Assembly (NCBI GenBank): GCA_015487785.1
Contig: WFPC01000029.1
Span: forward strand, 1 to 64,000
Direction: 5' to 3'
Origin: Gammaproteobacteria bacterium
Lineage (GTDB): Bacteria; Pseudomonadota; Gammaproteobacteria; S012-40
Length of the DNA stretch: 64,000 bases
The notes under the pieces were generated by a model that saw only the letters and a program-made list of their open reading frames with translations, had not been told where the DNA came from and made no database searches. Of this stretch, positions 55,408-64,000 are shown piece after piece. Position numbers and translations under genes: made by a program. Numbering within the stretch: position 1 is the first letter of the stretch; each line of letters opens with the position of its first letter.

Positions 55408-55445
55408 GGCCGTGCTCTCGAGCAGAGAATGAACTGAGGATAAGG

Positions 55446-57659
55446 ATGAGCAAGATGAAAAGCGTAAAGATCGATCGCCGCAGCTTCTTGAAGATGCTCG
55501 GCTGGGGTGGTGCCGGCACGGCCCTGGCGGGATGTGACTTGCCGACCACCGTTACCCTGGAGGAAGGCAAGGAAGAAGTCGTTTCCTATCTGATGCCGGA
55601 GGAATACGTGATTCCCGGTATCGGCGTGTGGTATGCCTCGACCTGCCTGCAATGCGATGCGGGTTGTGGCCTGCATGGACGGGTGCGCGAGGGGCGGGTG
55701 TTGAAGCTGGAAGGCAATCCCGATTCCCCCATCAACCACGGCAAGACCTGCATGATGGGGCAGGCCGGCGTCCAGGCCCATTACAATCCCGACCGCGTTA
55801 CCTCACCCATGCTGCGCAAGAACGGCACGCTGCAAGCGGTGAGCTGGGACGAAGCCCTGTCTGAACTCAATGGCCGGCTTGGCGCGGTCAGTGGTGATCG
55901 CTTTGCCATGGTCACCGGTACCGTCAGTGGGCATCAGGCGGTGCTGGTCTCGGCTCTGATGGAGCAGATGGGCTCCAGCAATCACTTCGCCCACGAGACC
56001 ATCAACGCCAGGGTCTGGCGTCAGGTGTGCGAGGACATGCTGGGTGATCCCATGCCGCGCCTGCGCCTGGACAAGGCCCAGGTGATCCTGTCTTTCGGGG
56101 CCGATTTTCTGGGCACTTGGCTGTCGCCGGTGCACATGGCCACCGAATATGCCAAGTTCCGCTCCGCGCCGCGTGGCATGCTGGTGCAGATCGAACCCAA
56201 GATGACGCTGACCGGCGGCAATGCCGATCTGTGGCTGCCGGCGCGACCGGGCACAGAGGGTGCGCTTGCCCTGGGTATCGCCAATTTCGTCATCGAGCGC
56301 GGCTGGAACAAGGTCAATGTTACGCCGAATGTGCGTCGAGCCCTGGCCGAATACGATCTGCCCAAGGTGGAGGAGATCACTGGCATTCCCGTCAGCAAGA
56401 TCAAGCGCATCGCCAGCCTGTTGAGCGAGCGTTCCCCGGCTCTGGTGTTGGCAGGGGCCTCGGCGGCGGGTTTCGAGGATGGCTACGAATCGGTGGCCGC
56501 GGCCATGTTGCTCAACATTATCGTCGGCGCGGTGGGCGAGACCATCGAGGCGTCCGCCCAATTTCCCGAGGCGGCGCTTTTGGCCAGGCAGGGCAGTACC
56601 GCCGATCTGATCAAGTTCGCCAAGGGCCTGGAGAACAAGGCCTTCGATGTGGTGCTGTTCGCCAACACCAACCCGGTGTACACCGCGCCTGAGGCTCTGG
56701 GGCTGGAGAAGGGGCTGGCCGAGGTGGGTTTCAAGGTCGCAATGACCCAGTTCCCCGACGAGACCGCCATGCTGGCCGACCTGGTGCTGCCGCTGGCTTC
56801 GCCACTGGAGGACTGGGGAACCCATGTGGCGGCCTACCAGGCCGGTGGTGATCCGGTGATCAGCGTGCAGCAGCCGCTGATGGAGCCCATTCACAAGGAC
56901 GTGCGGGGTTTCGGCGATGTGATGCTGGGCCTGCTCAAGGCGCGCAACAAGGAATTCGAGCAGTTTGCCGACTACTATGCCTACCTGAAGACGGCCATGC
57001 TGAACATGCCGGGGTTGGCGGACAAGGACAACAAGAACGATGCCGCCTGGAACAACCTGTTGCAGAAAGGCTTGCTCAGCGCCAAGCCGGCCAAGGGCAA
57101 GCTGAGCATCAAGGCGCATACGGTGGAAGTGGCGGGTTACCAGCATTCCAAGGAATATCCGCTGCATCTGGTGCCTTCGGCGCGGCTGGGTCTGTGGGAC
57201 GGCCGTCACGCCAACATCCCCTGGTTGCAGGAAGCGCCGGACCAGATCGCCAAGGTGGTATGGGACTCTTGGGCCGAGCTGCATCCCAAGACCGCCCATG
57301 AGCTGGGTGTCAAGAACGGTGACATCATCCGGGTGAGCTCGGCCAGTGGCAGTATCGAGACCCAGGTCTATATCCACAAGGGCGTGCACCCCGACGTGGT
57401 GGCCGTGCCCATGGGGCAGGGACATACCGCCTATGGTCGCTATGCCAAGAATCGCGGCGCCAACCCGCTGAAGGTGCTCAATCCCATCACGGACAAGAAG
57501 ACCGGTGAGCTGGCAACCCATGCCACGCGGGTGAAAGTGAGCAAGGTTCCGCGCAAGAACATTCTGGTGAAGATGGGTGGCAGTGAAACGCAGATGGGGC
57601 GTCCGCTGGTCAGAACCGTATCTGCCGATCAGTTCCGACGTACTGAAGGGGAGGGCTAA
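55446..57659 (+). CDS. actB1: Alternative Complex III molybdopterin-oxidoreductase-like subunit (ActB1)
   Basis: Tat-like RRSFLK signal with LAGC lipobox; CLQCDAGC...C motif; molybdopterin oxidoreductase fold; separate from the Fe-S subunit. Confidence 0.87.
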   Translation: MSKMKSVKIDRRSFLKMLGWGGAGTALAGCDLPTTVTLEEGKEEVVSYLMPEEYVIPGIGVWYASTCLQCDAGCGLHGRVREGRVLKLEGNPDSPINHGKTCMMGQAGVQAHYNPDRVTSPMLRKNGTLQAVSWDEALSELNGRLGAVSGDRFAMVTGTVSGHQAVLVSALMEQMGSSNHFAHETINARVWRQVCEDMLGDPMPRLRLDKAQVILSFGADFLGTWLSPVHMATEYAKFRSAPRGMLVQIEPKMTLTGGNADLWLPARPGTEGALALGIANFVIERGWNKVNVTPNVRRALAEYDLPKVEEITGIPVSKIKRIASLLSERSPALVLAGASAAGFEDGYESVAAAMLLNIIVGAVGETIEASAQFPEAALLARQGSTADLIKFAKGLENKAFDVVLFANTNPVYTAPEALGLEKGLAEVGFKVAMTQFPDETAMLADLVLPLASPLEDWGTHVAAYQAGGDPVISVQQPLMEPIHKDVRGFGDVMLGLLKARNKEFEQFADYYAYLKTAMLNMPGLADKDNKNDAAWNNLLQKGLLSAKPAKGKLSIKAHTVEVAGYQHSKEYPLHLVPSARLGLWDGRHANIPWLQEAPDQIAKVVWDSWAELHPKTAHELGVKNGDIIRVSSASGSIETQVYIHKGVHPDVVAVPMGQGHTAYGRYAKNRGANPLKVLNPITDKKTGELATHATRVKVSKVPRKNILVKMGGSETQMGRPLVRTVSADQFRRTEGEG

Positions 57660-57661
57660 GC

Positions 57662-58510
57662 ATGTCCTTTAAGAATATTCTGGAGAATTTTTCGAAATAT
57701 CGCCGTGGTGCCGAGGAAGGCGGCCATCATGAGTACGAACATCGCTGGGGCATGGCCATAGACCTGAACCTGTGTATCGGTTGCAACGCCTGCTCCACCG
57801 CCTGTTATGCCGAGAACAACCTCGCCGTGGTCGGCAAGGACAAGTTCGAGAAGGGGCAGGCCATGCACTGGATGCGTATCGAGCGTTACTGGGACGATGC
57901 CGATGCGGGGCGTGACTTTCCCGAGCAGGGCGCCTTGTTTCTGCCCATGTTGTGTCAGCAATGTGGTGCGGCGACTTGTGAGCCGGTTTGTCCGGTGGCA
58001 GCTACCTACCACACGCCGGATGGCCTGAATGCCCAGGTTTACAACCGGTGTATCGGTTCGCGTTATTGCAACAACAACTGTCCTTTCCGAGTGCGTTATT
58101 TCAATTTCTGGTCCTATTACGAGAGTTCATGGCCGGAACCATTGAATATGCAACTGAATCCGGATTTGTCGGTGCGTGACAAGGGGGTCATGGAGAAATG
58201 TACCTTCTGTGTACAACGCATTCGCACCGCCAAGGACAAGGCGCAGCGAGAGAACCGGGCCATCGTCGATGGCGAGTTTCAGACCGCCTGTGCCCAGGCG
58301 TGTCCCACCGGGGCCATCGTGTTCGGTGACACCATGGACCCGAACAGCCGCGTGACCAAGCTCTGGCAGGAGCACGAGGTCGAACGCGGGCCCTACACTA
58401 GCAAGAAGCCCAAGCAGAATGCGGAGTTGCGTGGTTACCGCATTTTCGAAGAGCTGAATGTGGATCCCTCGATCATGTATCTCGAGCGGGTACGCGAGAC
58501 AGAAGTGTAG
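57662..58510 (+). CDS. actB2: Alternative Complex III ferredoxin-like Fe-S subunit (ActB2)
   Basis: CIGCNACSTAC, CQQCGAATCEPVCP, CIGSRYCNNNCP, CTFC and CAQACP cysteine motifs. Confidence 0.9.
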   Translation: MSFKNILENFSKYRRGAEEGGHHEYEHRWGMAIDLNLCIGCNACSTACYAENNLAVVGKDKFEKGQAMHWMRIERYWDDADAGRDFPEQGALFLPMLCQQCGAATCEPVCPVAATYHTPDGLNAQVYNRCIGSRYCNNNCPFRVRYFNFWSYYESSWPEPLNMQLNPDLSVRDKGVMEKCTFCVQRIRTAKDKAQRENRAIVDGEFQTACAQACPTGAIVFGDTMDPNSRVTKLWQEHEVERGPYTSKKPKQNAELRGYRIFEELNVDPSIMYLERVRETEV

Positions 58511-58551
58511 GACTTTGGCTAGGGCTTGATTAGTTTATAAAAGGAAACGAC

Positions 58552-59991
58552 ATGGCTCAGGTTATTCAAGACAAGATCATTGATGAAAATCTGAAATGGT
58601 CGCAAATCAATCAGGACGTGATCCGTTCCATGCAGGCGCCTGGCAAGGCCTACTGGATCACCTTCGCTGTCTGTGTGGCGATGTTTCTCACCGCCGTGGC
58701 GGCAGAGATCTATCAATACAAGGTGGGCATGGGGGCTGCGGGCCTGAACAATCCGCACATGTGGGACATGTATATCGCCACCTTCGTATTCTGGATCGGC
58801 ATGAGTCACGCGGGAACGCTGTTGTCGGCGATTCTGCACATCATCCATGCCCAGTGGCGCAAACCCATCTACCGTTTCGCCGAGGCGATGACCACCTTCT
58901 CGCTGATGACGGCGGGTTTCTTCCCCATGATCCACCTGGGGCGGGTGTGGAACCTCTACTGGGTGCTGCCCTATGTGAGTGATCGTGGCATCTGGCCGAA
59001 CTTCCGGTCGCCGCTGGTGTGGGACGCCTTCGCCATCAGTACCTATCTGTCGGCATCGGCCCTGTTCCTGGTCATCGGCATGATCCCGGATCTGGCCATT
59101 CTGCGAGACCACACCAAGGGTTGGCGCAAGAAGTTCTATGGCATTCTGGCTCTGGGTTGGCGCGGCGACGACCGCCAATGGCGCAACTTCCGCAAGACCT
59201 ACATGCTGATGGCGTGTTTTCTGATTCCGTTGGCGATCTCGGTGCATTCCATCGTATCGTCCGACTTCGCCATGTCCATCATGCCTGGCTGGCACGTAAC
59301 CACCTTCCCGCCCTATTTCGTGGCAGGTGCGTTGTATTCCGGTTGTGCGGCCATCATGACCCTGTTCATTTGTCTGCGCTACTTCTTCCACATGGAAGAG
59401 TACATGACCAAGAACATCATGGAGAAGACCACCAAGTTGACCTTCGCCATCGCCATGGTGTGGACCTACCTGAACCTGATCGAGTTCGCCTCTACCTGGT
59501 ATGGTCACAACATCTACGACAAGGAGGTGCTCATTTCCAAGGCCACCGGGCCCTATGCGGTGGTGTTCTGGACCATGATCATCTGTGGCTCGGTGGTGCC
59601 GTTCACCCTGTGCTTTCAGAAACTCAGGCGACACATGCCAACCATGTTCGTGGTTTCGTTGCTGTTACAACTGGGGATGTATGTGGAGCGCTGGATGATC
59701 GTGGCGCCGACGCTTTCACAAGCGCATCAGCCGCACCAGTGGGACGTGTTGTGGGCTCCGGTGGTACAGTGGGCCATCGTGTTCGGCAGCTTTGGATGGT
59801 TTGCGCTGTTGTTCCTGGTATTCGTCAAGCTGTTCCCGTCGGTTTCCATGTACGAGGTGAAGGAATTGACCTTCCATCTCCAGCACGAGGCCGAGGAGGA
59901 GAAATGGCTGGCCGATCAAGAAAAGCACGCGACACCTGAGGGTGCACGGGAGAAACCCGTGACAGGTCGTCCAGGATTGGAGGGAGCATAA
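58552..59991 (+). CDS. actC: Alternative Complex III NrfD/PsrC-like membrane subunit ActC
   Basis: 479 aa; multiple TM segments; FWIGMSHAGTLLSAILHIIHAQWRKPIYRFAEAMT. Confidence 0.92.
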   Translation: MAQVIQDKIIDENLKWSQINQDVIRSMQAPGKAYWITFAVCVAMFLTAVAAEIYQYKVGMGAAGLNNPHMWDMYIATFVFWIGMSHAGTLLSAILHIIHAQWRKPIYRFAEAMTTFSLMTAGFFPMIHLGRVWNLYWVLPYVSDRGIWPNFRSPLVWDAFAISTYLSASALFLVIGMIPDLAILRDHTKGWRKKFYGILALGWRGDDRQWRNFRKTYMLMACFLIPLAISVHSIVSSDFAMSIMPGWHVTTFPPYFVAGALYSGCAAIMTLFICLRYFFHMEEYMTKNIMEKTTKLTFAIAMVWTYLNLIEFASTWYGHNIYDKEVLISKATGPYAVVFWTMIICGSVVPFTLCFQKLRRHMPTMFVVSLLLQLGMYVERWMIVAPTLSQAHQPHQWDVLWAPVVQWAIVFGSFGWFALLFLVFVKLFPSVSMYEVKELTFHLQHEAEEEKWLADQEKHATPEGAREKPVTGRPGLEGA

Positions 59992-59993
59992 CA

Positions 59994-60518
59994 ATGAGTA
60001 AGTATCGTTTGCTTGCAATGTTCGATGGATTCGATCCGGCCATCGACACCATCAATGCCATCAAGGCGGAGAAGCTGGCCGGTGTGTCGGTGGACGACAT
60101 CACCGTGATGTCGCCCATCGAACATCCCGACATCGACGAGATTCTGGGCGACCGGCCGGTGAATATCCAGAAATTCACCTTTCTGGGTGCCTTGTTCGGG
60201 GTGACCTTCGGCTTTTTCTTCCTGTCCTCGGCCCAGGCCAGTTTTCTGGTACAGCCCCAGGGCGGCAAGCCGGTCATTCCCTTTCCGAGCAACTTCGTAT
60301 TGATGTACGAAATGCTGATTTTCTTCGGTGTCTGGACCACGGTCTTCGCCTTTTTGTGGATGTCGGGCCTGTTCCGCAAGCGCGGCACGCTCTACAGCGA
60401 AAAGCTGACTGTGGACCAAGTGGGAATCGTAGTTGAGGTCGAGGAGCACCAGTTGGAAAACACGCGTGCCTTTTTCAACGACCACAACGCGCTGGAAATA
60501 CGGGAAGAGAAAGCATAA
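59994..60518 (+). CDS. actD: Alternative Complex III subunit ActD (DUF3341)
   Basis: two TM segments; position between actC and actE; MLAMFDGFDPAIDTINAIKAEKLAGVSVDDITVMSPIEHPDI. Confidence 0.87.
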   Translation: MSKYRLLAMFDGFDPAIDTINAIKAEKLAGVSVDDITVMSPIEHPDIDEILGDRPVNIQKFTFLGALFGVTFGFFFLSSAQASFLVQPQGGKPVIPFPSNFVLMYEMLIFFGVWTTVFAFLWMSGLFRKRGTLYSEKLTVDQVGIVVEVEEHQLENTRAFFNDHNALEIREEKA

Positions 60519-61063
60519 TGAAACTAAGATACTTAGCTTTTATTGGTGCCGCTGCCTTGTTGCCGGCTCAGGTATATGCGTGGCCCTGGTCGACGGACAT
60601 GATGAACCAGCCCAGCATCAAGCCCCAGGAAGGGCCGCCGGCGCCATTTCCTTCGCGCTCGGTGCCGGTATCGGGAATCCCCACCATGGTGGCCGATCGC
60701 CAGGAGGCGGAGAGTTTGAAGAACCCGATTCCGGCGACACCGGAATCCATCAAGACCGGGCGCAACCTGTTCAAGATCTATTGCGCGGCTTGTCATGGCC
60801 TGACCGGCAAGGCGGATTCGCCGGTGTCGGAGAAGATCGGCGCCATCGACCTGACCAGTGATTATGTCCAGGGCATGCTGAGCGAAGGCTGGATATGGGG
60901 AACCATCACCTTTGGTGGCGCCATCATGCCGGCCTATGGCAAGCCCGGCGCCGGGGGCGGTTCCAACGACTTGTCGCCGGAAGAGCGCTGGCATGTGGTC
61001 AATTACGTGCGCAACCAGTTGGTGAAGGATGGCGCAGGAACCGCGACGGCAAGTGCGGAATAA
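60518..61063 (+). CDS. actE: Alternative Complex III monoheme cytochrome c subunit ActE
   Basis: signal peptide; one CXXCH (CAACH); PSIKPQE...P..SVPVSG region; operon context. Confidence 0.88.
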   Translation: MKLRYLAFIGAAALLPAQVYAWPWSTDMMNQPSIKPQEGPPAPFPSRSVPVSGIPTMVADRQEAESLKNPIPATPESIKTGRNLFKIYCAACHGLTGKADSPVSEKIGAIDLTSDYVQGMLSEGWIWGTITFGGAIMPAYGKPGAGGGSNDLSPEERWHVVNYVRNQLVKDGAGTATASAE

Positions 61064-61084
61064 AGAAATTAACAAAGGGTTGGA

Positions 61085-62128
61085 TTGAAAATGGAAAGCT
61101 TTGGAAGCTGGTCGGTATTGACAACAAACTTTCTGGTTATCCTGTACATGGCCATCAACGGGGTTACCTTGGCGTCGCTGCTGCATCTGGCAAATGCAAA
61201 ATGGCGTTTCAAGGTGCGCTTTTTGGCATGTTCGCTGGCAGGATTGTTACCGGTTGCCTTTATTTTGCTCTTGATCCTGCTGTTCAACGGCGAGGCAACC
61301 TTTCCGTGGCTGGCTACTGCGCACGATGATCCGAATCATCACCTGCCGGCATGGCACAACTATACGTTCCTGGTCTCGCGGGAGATTGGCGGCTTCCTGC
61401 TCATTGCCTTGCTCTATGGGCTGTTCATCAAGTATCAGCGCGAAGCCACCATCGACAGCAGCTATGAGGCCCAGCGCCGGTTTCGCAATATTGCCTTGTT
61501 GATACCGTTCGCCTATGTGTTGTATTCCACCATGGTGGCCTGGGATTTCGAAATGACCATGATTCCCAGTTGGCACAGTGCCAGCTACGGGGCCTATCAT
61601 TTCGTGAGCAATTTCCACTTCTTCTTGGCCTTCTTCGCGATCTTCCTGTATTTCGTGGTGAAGTCGGGCAAGCTCAAGGTGGAGGTGCCGCGTTATATCT
61701 TCAACTTTCTGGCCCAGATGATGCTGGCGTTCACCATCCTGTGGACCTACCTCTACTTCACCCAGTACCTGATCATGTGGTACGGGCGTTTGCCGGAGGA
61801 GATCGTGCGTTTCCGCAACATGATGGAGAACGACCTTTCGGTGATCTGGTGGACCTTCCTGGCGATGAAATTCGTGATCCCTTTCACCTCGTTGATCTTC
61901 GCCCGGGTGCGCCACACGCCGATCCTGATCATCCTCGTGGCCACCAGCATTGCGGTGGGCACCTGGCTGGAACGCTATACCTGGATCGCCGGTTCGGTGG
62001 ATCCCGAGTACTATCACCTGCCCATGACCTCGTTCTTCGACATCGTGGTCACGGCGGTGGTGGCGGCGGTGGCCCTGTTCACCATGAAGTGGTCACTCAA
62101 CCGCTACGGCTTGGTCAAGCAATCCTGA
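61085..62128 (+). CDS. actF: Alternative Complex III membrane subunit ActF
   Basis: 347 aa; multiple TM; distant ActC/NrfD-like; last gene of the act operon. Confidence 0.87.
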   Translation: MKMESFGSWSVLTTNFLVILYMAINGVTLASLLHLANAKWRFKVRFLACSLAGLLPVAFILLLILLFNGEATFPWLATAHDDPNHHLPAWHNYTFLVSREIGGFLLIALLYGLFIKYQREATIDSSYEAQRRFRNIALLIPFAYVLYSTMVAWDFEMTMIPSWHSASYGAYHFVSNFHFFLAFFAIFLYFVVKSGKLKVEVPRYIFNFLAQMMLAFTILWTYLYFTQYLIMWYGRLPEEIVRFRNMMENDLSVIWWTFLAMKFVIPFTSLIFARVRHTPILIILVATSIAVGTWLERYTWIAGSVDPEYYHLPMTSFFDIVVTAVVAAVALFTMKWSLNRYGLVKQS

Positions 62129-62155
62129 AAAAAGCGTTAGCTTATGCTATGATGC

Positions 62156-62184
62156 GGGCGGCTGGGAGACTGGCCGCCCGTTTT
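62156..62184 (+). terminator. Rho-independent-like terminator after actF
   Basis: GGGCGGC-tgggagactg-GCCGCCC-GTTTT. Confidence 0.65.
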
Positions 62185-62267
62185 CATGTAGGGGGGCCGG
62201 AAAAGCGCTGAAGGCCTCATTCCGTCGGGTGTGGCCTCCTTGGTTGAGGGTGATGAGAGGATGCACA

Positions 62268-62891
62268 ATGGCAGTTATGGCCAATAAACGTTCGGTAATG
62301 ACATTGTATTCTGGCGCCGTGGATGCCTATAGCCACCGTGCCCGCATCGTGCTGGCGGAAAAAAACGTGACCTATGAGGTGTTGGAGGTGGAACCGGACA
62401 ACCCGCCCCAGGACCTGATCGACCTCAATCCCTACCATTCCGTACCCACCTTGATCGACCGTGACCTGGTGCTCTACAACTCGCGGGTGGTGATGGAATA
62501 TCTCGATGAACGTTTTCCCCATCCGCCACTGATGCCGGTGGACCCGGTCTCCCGCGCCCGGGCGCGGTTGATGTTGCACCAGATCGATGCCGACTGGTAC
62601 AGCCTGTTGGATGACCTGGAGAGTGGCGACGATTCACGCCGGGCCAAGGCCGCCAAGGAATTGCGCGATTCCATCACCTCCATTGCCCCGGCCTTCGAGG
62701 GCAAGCCCTATTTCATGAGCGATGATTTTTCCCTGATAGACTGTAGCATGGCCCCCTTGTTGTGGCGGCTGAAGCGTTTCGGGGTCGAGCTGCCGCGCCA
62801 GGCCGCGCCGGTGAAAGCCTACATGAGCCGCCTGTTCGATCGCCCCAGCTTCCAGGAAAGCCTGACCGAGGCGGAAAAAGAGTTCGTCTGA
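62268..62891 (+). CDS. sspA: stringent starvation protein A
   Basis: GST-fold; SVMTLYSGAVDAYSHRARIVLAEKNVTYEVLEVEPDNPPQDLIDLNPYHSVPTLIDRDLVLYNSRVVMEYLDERFPHPPL. Confidence 0.95.
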   Translation: MAVMANKRSVMTLYSGAVDAYSHRARIVLAEKNVTYEVLEVEPDNPPQDLIDLNPYHSVPTLIDRDLVLYNSRVVMEYLDERFPHPPLMPVDPVSRARARLMLHQIDADWYSLLDDLESGDDSRRAKAAKELRDSITSIAPAFEGKPYFMSDDFSLIDCSMAPLLWRLKRFGVELPRQAAPVKAYMSRLFDRPSFQESLTEAEKEFV

Positions 62892-62900
62892 GCCTGTTGC

Positions 62901-63287
62901 ATGAATGAAGTCAGTATGAGTTCCAGTCGCCCCTATCTGGTGCGGGCGCTCAATGAATGGATCGTGGACAACGGTCTGACTCCCTATATCGTTTGCAATG
63001 CCGGTTATCCAGGTGTTGAAGTGCCACAACACTATGTGGAAAACGGCAAGATCGTGCTCAATATCAGTCCCCAGGCGGTGCAGGGTTTGAGCATGAACAA
63101 CGATGAAACTACTTTTTCCGCCCGCTTCGGCGGCGTGGAGACCTTCGTGCGGGTGCCCATGCTGGCCATCATGGCCATCTATGCCCGTGAGAATGGCCAG
63201 GGCATGGTGTTCGTGGACGAAGGTGGACAACCGCCGCCCGAGCCCGAGCCGGAGCCCCGCAAGCCCAGCCTGAAGCTGGTCACCTGA
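62901..63287 (+). CDS. sspB: ClpXP protease specificity-enhancing factor SspB
   Basis: SSSRPYLVRALNEWIVDNGLTPYIVCNA; VLNISPQAVQGLSMNNDETTFSARFGG. Confidence 0.95.
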   Translation: MNEVSMSSSRPYLVRALNEWIVDNGLTPYIVCNAGYPGVEVPQHYVENGKIVLNISPQAVQGLSMNNDETTFSARFGGVETFVRVPMLAIMAIYARENGQGMVFVDEGGQPPPEPEPEPRKPSLKLVT

Positions 63288-63317
63288 GTCGCGTCCCAAC
63301 CGGGTTTGCCCAAGGCG

Positions 63318-64000
63318 ATGAAAACCTATCTGGTCGGTGGCGCGGTGCGGGACGAACTGTTGGGCCTGCCGGTGCACGAGCGTGACTGGGTGGTGGTGGG
63401 GGCCCGTGAACAAGACCTGCTGGCGCAGGGCTATCGTCGTGTGGGGCGTGATTTTCCCGTATTCCTGCATCCCGATACCCACGAGGAATATGCGCTGGCG
63501 CGCACCGAGCGCAAGCGCGGTCACGGCTACACCGGCTTCGAAGTCCATGCCAGTCCCGAGGTGAGCCTGGAAGAGGATCTGCGGCGACGTGATCTCACCA
63601 TCAATGCCATGGCGCGTGATGCCGAGGGCCGGCTCATTGATCCCTACGGTGGCCAGCGGGATCTGGAGGCACGCTTGCTGCGTCATGTCTCCCCCGCTTT
63701 CGTGGAGGATCCCCTGCGGGTGTTGCGGGTGGCGCGGTTTGCAGCCCAATTGGCCATGCTGGATTTTCGCGTGGCACCGGAGACCCTGGAGCTGATGCGC
63801 GAGATCGTGCGCCAGGGTGAGCTGGAGGCTCTGGTGCCCGAGCGGGTCTGGTTGGAAATGCGCAAGGCCTTGTCCACACCGGCGCCGGCGCGGTTCTTCG
63901 AGGTGCTGCGGGCCTGTGGTGCGCTGGCGGTATTGTTTCCCGAGCTGGAGCGGCTGTTCGGTGTGCCCCAGCGGGCCGATTATCATCCCGAGATCGACAC
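63318..64000 (+). CDS. cca: CCA-adding tRNA nucleotidyltransferase (3' end beyond the window)
   Basis: [44 protein letters not shown]; no stop before the window end; not in the supplied ORF track. Confidence 0.95.
   Translation, partial: MKTYLVGGAVRDELLGLPVHERDWVVVGAREQDLLAQGYRRVGRDFPVFLHPDTHEEYALARTERKRGHGYTGFEVHASPEVSLEEDLRRRDLTINAMARDAEGRLIDPYGGQRDLEARLLRHVSPAFVEDPLRVLRVARFAAQLAMLDFRVAPETLELMREIVRQGELEALVPERVWLEMRKALSTPAPARFFEVLRACGALAVLFPELERLFGVPQRADYHPEID

Noticed and set aside
55803-57521. 572-aa minus-strand ORF opposite actB1
   Set aside because: Antisense artefact; the plus strand encodes the molybdopterin oxidoreductase-like subunit.

Overview
The window is GC-rich chromosomal DNA, best interpreted as gammaproteobacterial. 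This is inferred from gene content and order (rhlB-trxA-rho; mla-ibaG-murA-his-tat; sspAB-cca); no database search was run. Coding density is high. I saw no rRNA, tRNA, transposon, prophage or CRISPR array. Main blocks: a short heme-copper-oxidase-subunit-I-like protein plus a Cys-rich unknown; rhlB/trxA/rho; glgP; rsmE; an Rrf2 regulator plus iscU without the rest of isc; a DsrE-like periplasmic protein; a class V aminotransferase; lineage-specific envelope proteins; a divergent RND pump and SulP transporter; a Gld-type ABC transporter/DUF4340/mutM/rlmA operon; hyuA-like, YgiQ, glycerate kinase, galU and nhaA; an mla operon with a TolC-family gene between mlaD and mlaC; ibaG-murA; a contiguous hisGDCBHAFIE; tatABC; a DegS-like protease; a Nif3-like protein; a complete Alternative Complex III (act) operon with split actB; and sspA-sspB-cca (cca truncated by the window end). 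The most notable observations are: (1) the act operon sits between the tat/degS/nif3 block and sspAB, where many beta/gammaproteobacteria carry petABC (cytochrome bc1), suggesting replacement of complex III in place; (2) the TolC-family gene is translationally coupled inside the mla operon; (3) an IscR-like regulator lacks the Fe-S cysteines but has an IscR-type-1-like site at its own promoter, next to a stand-alone iscU; (4) the AT-rich actA leader carries a 16-bp perfect palindrome and a 20-codon upstream ORF.
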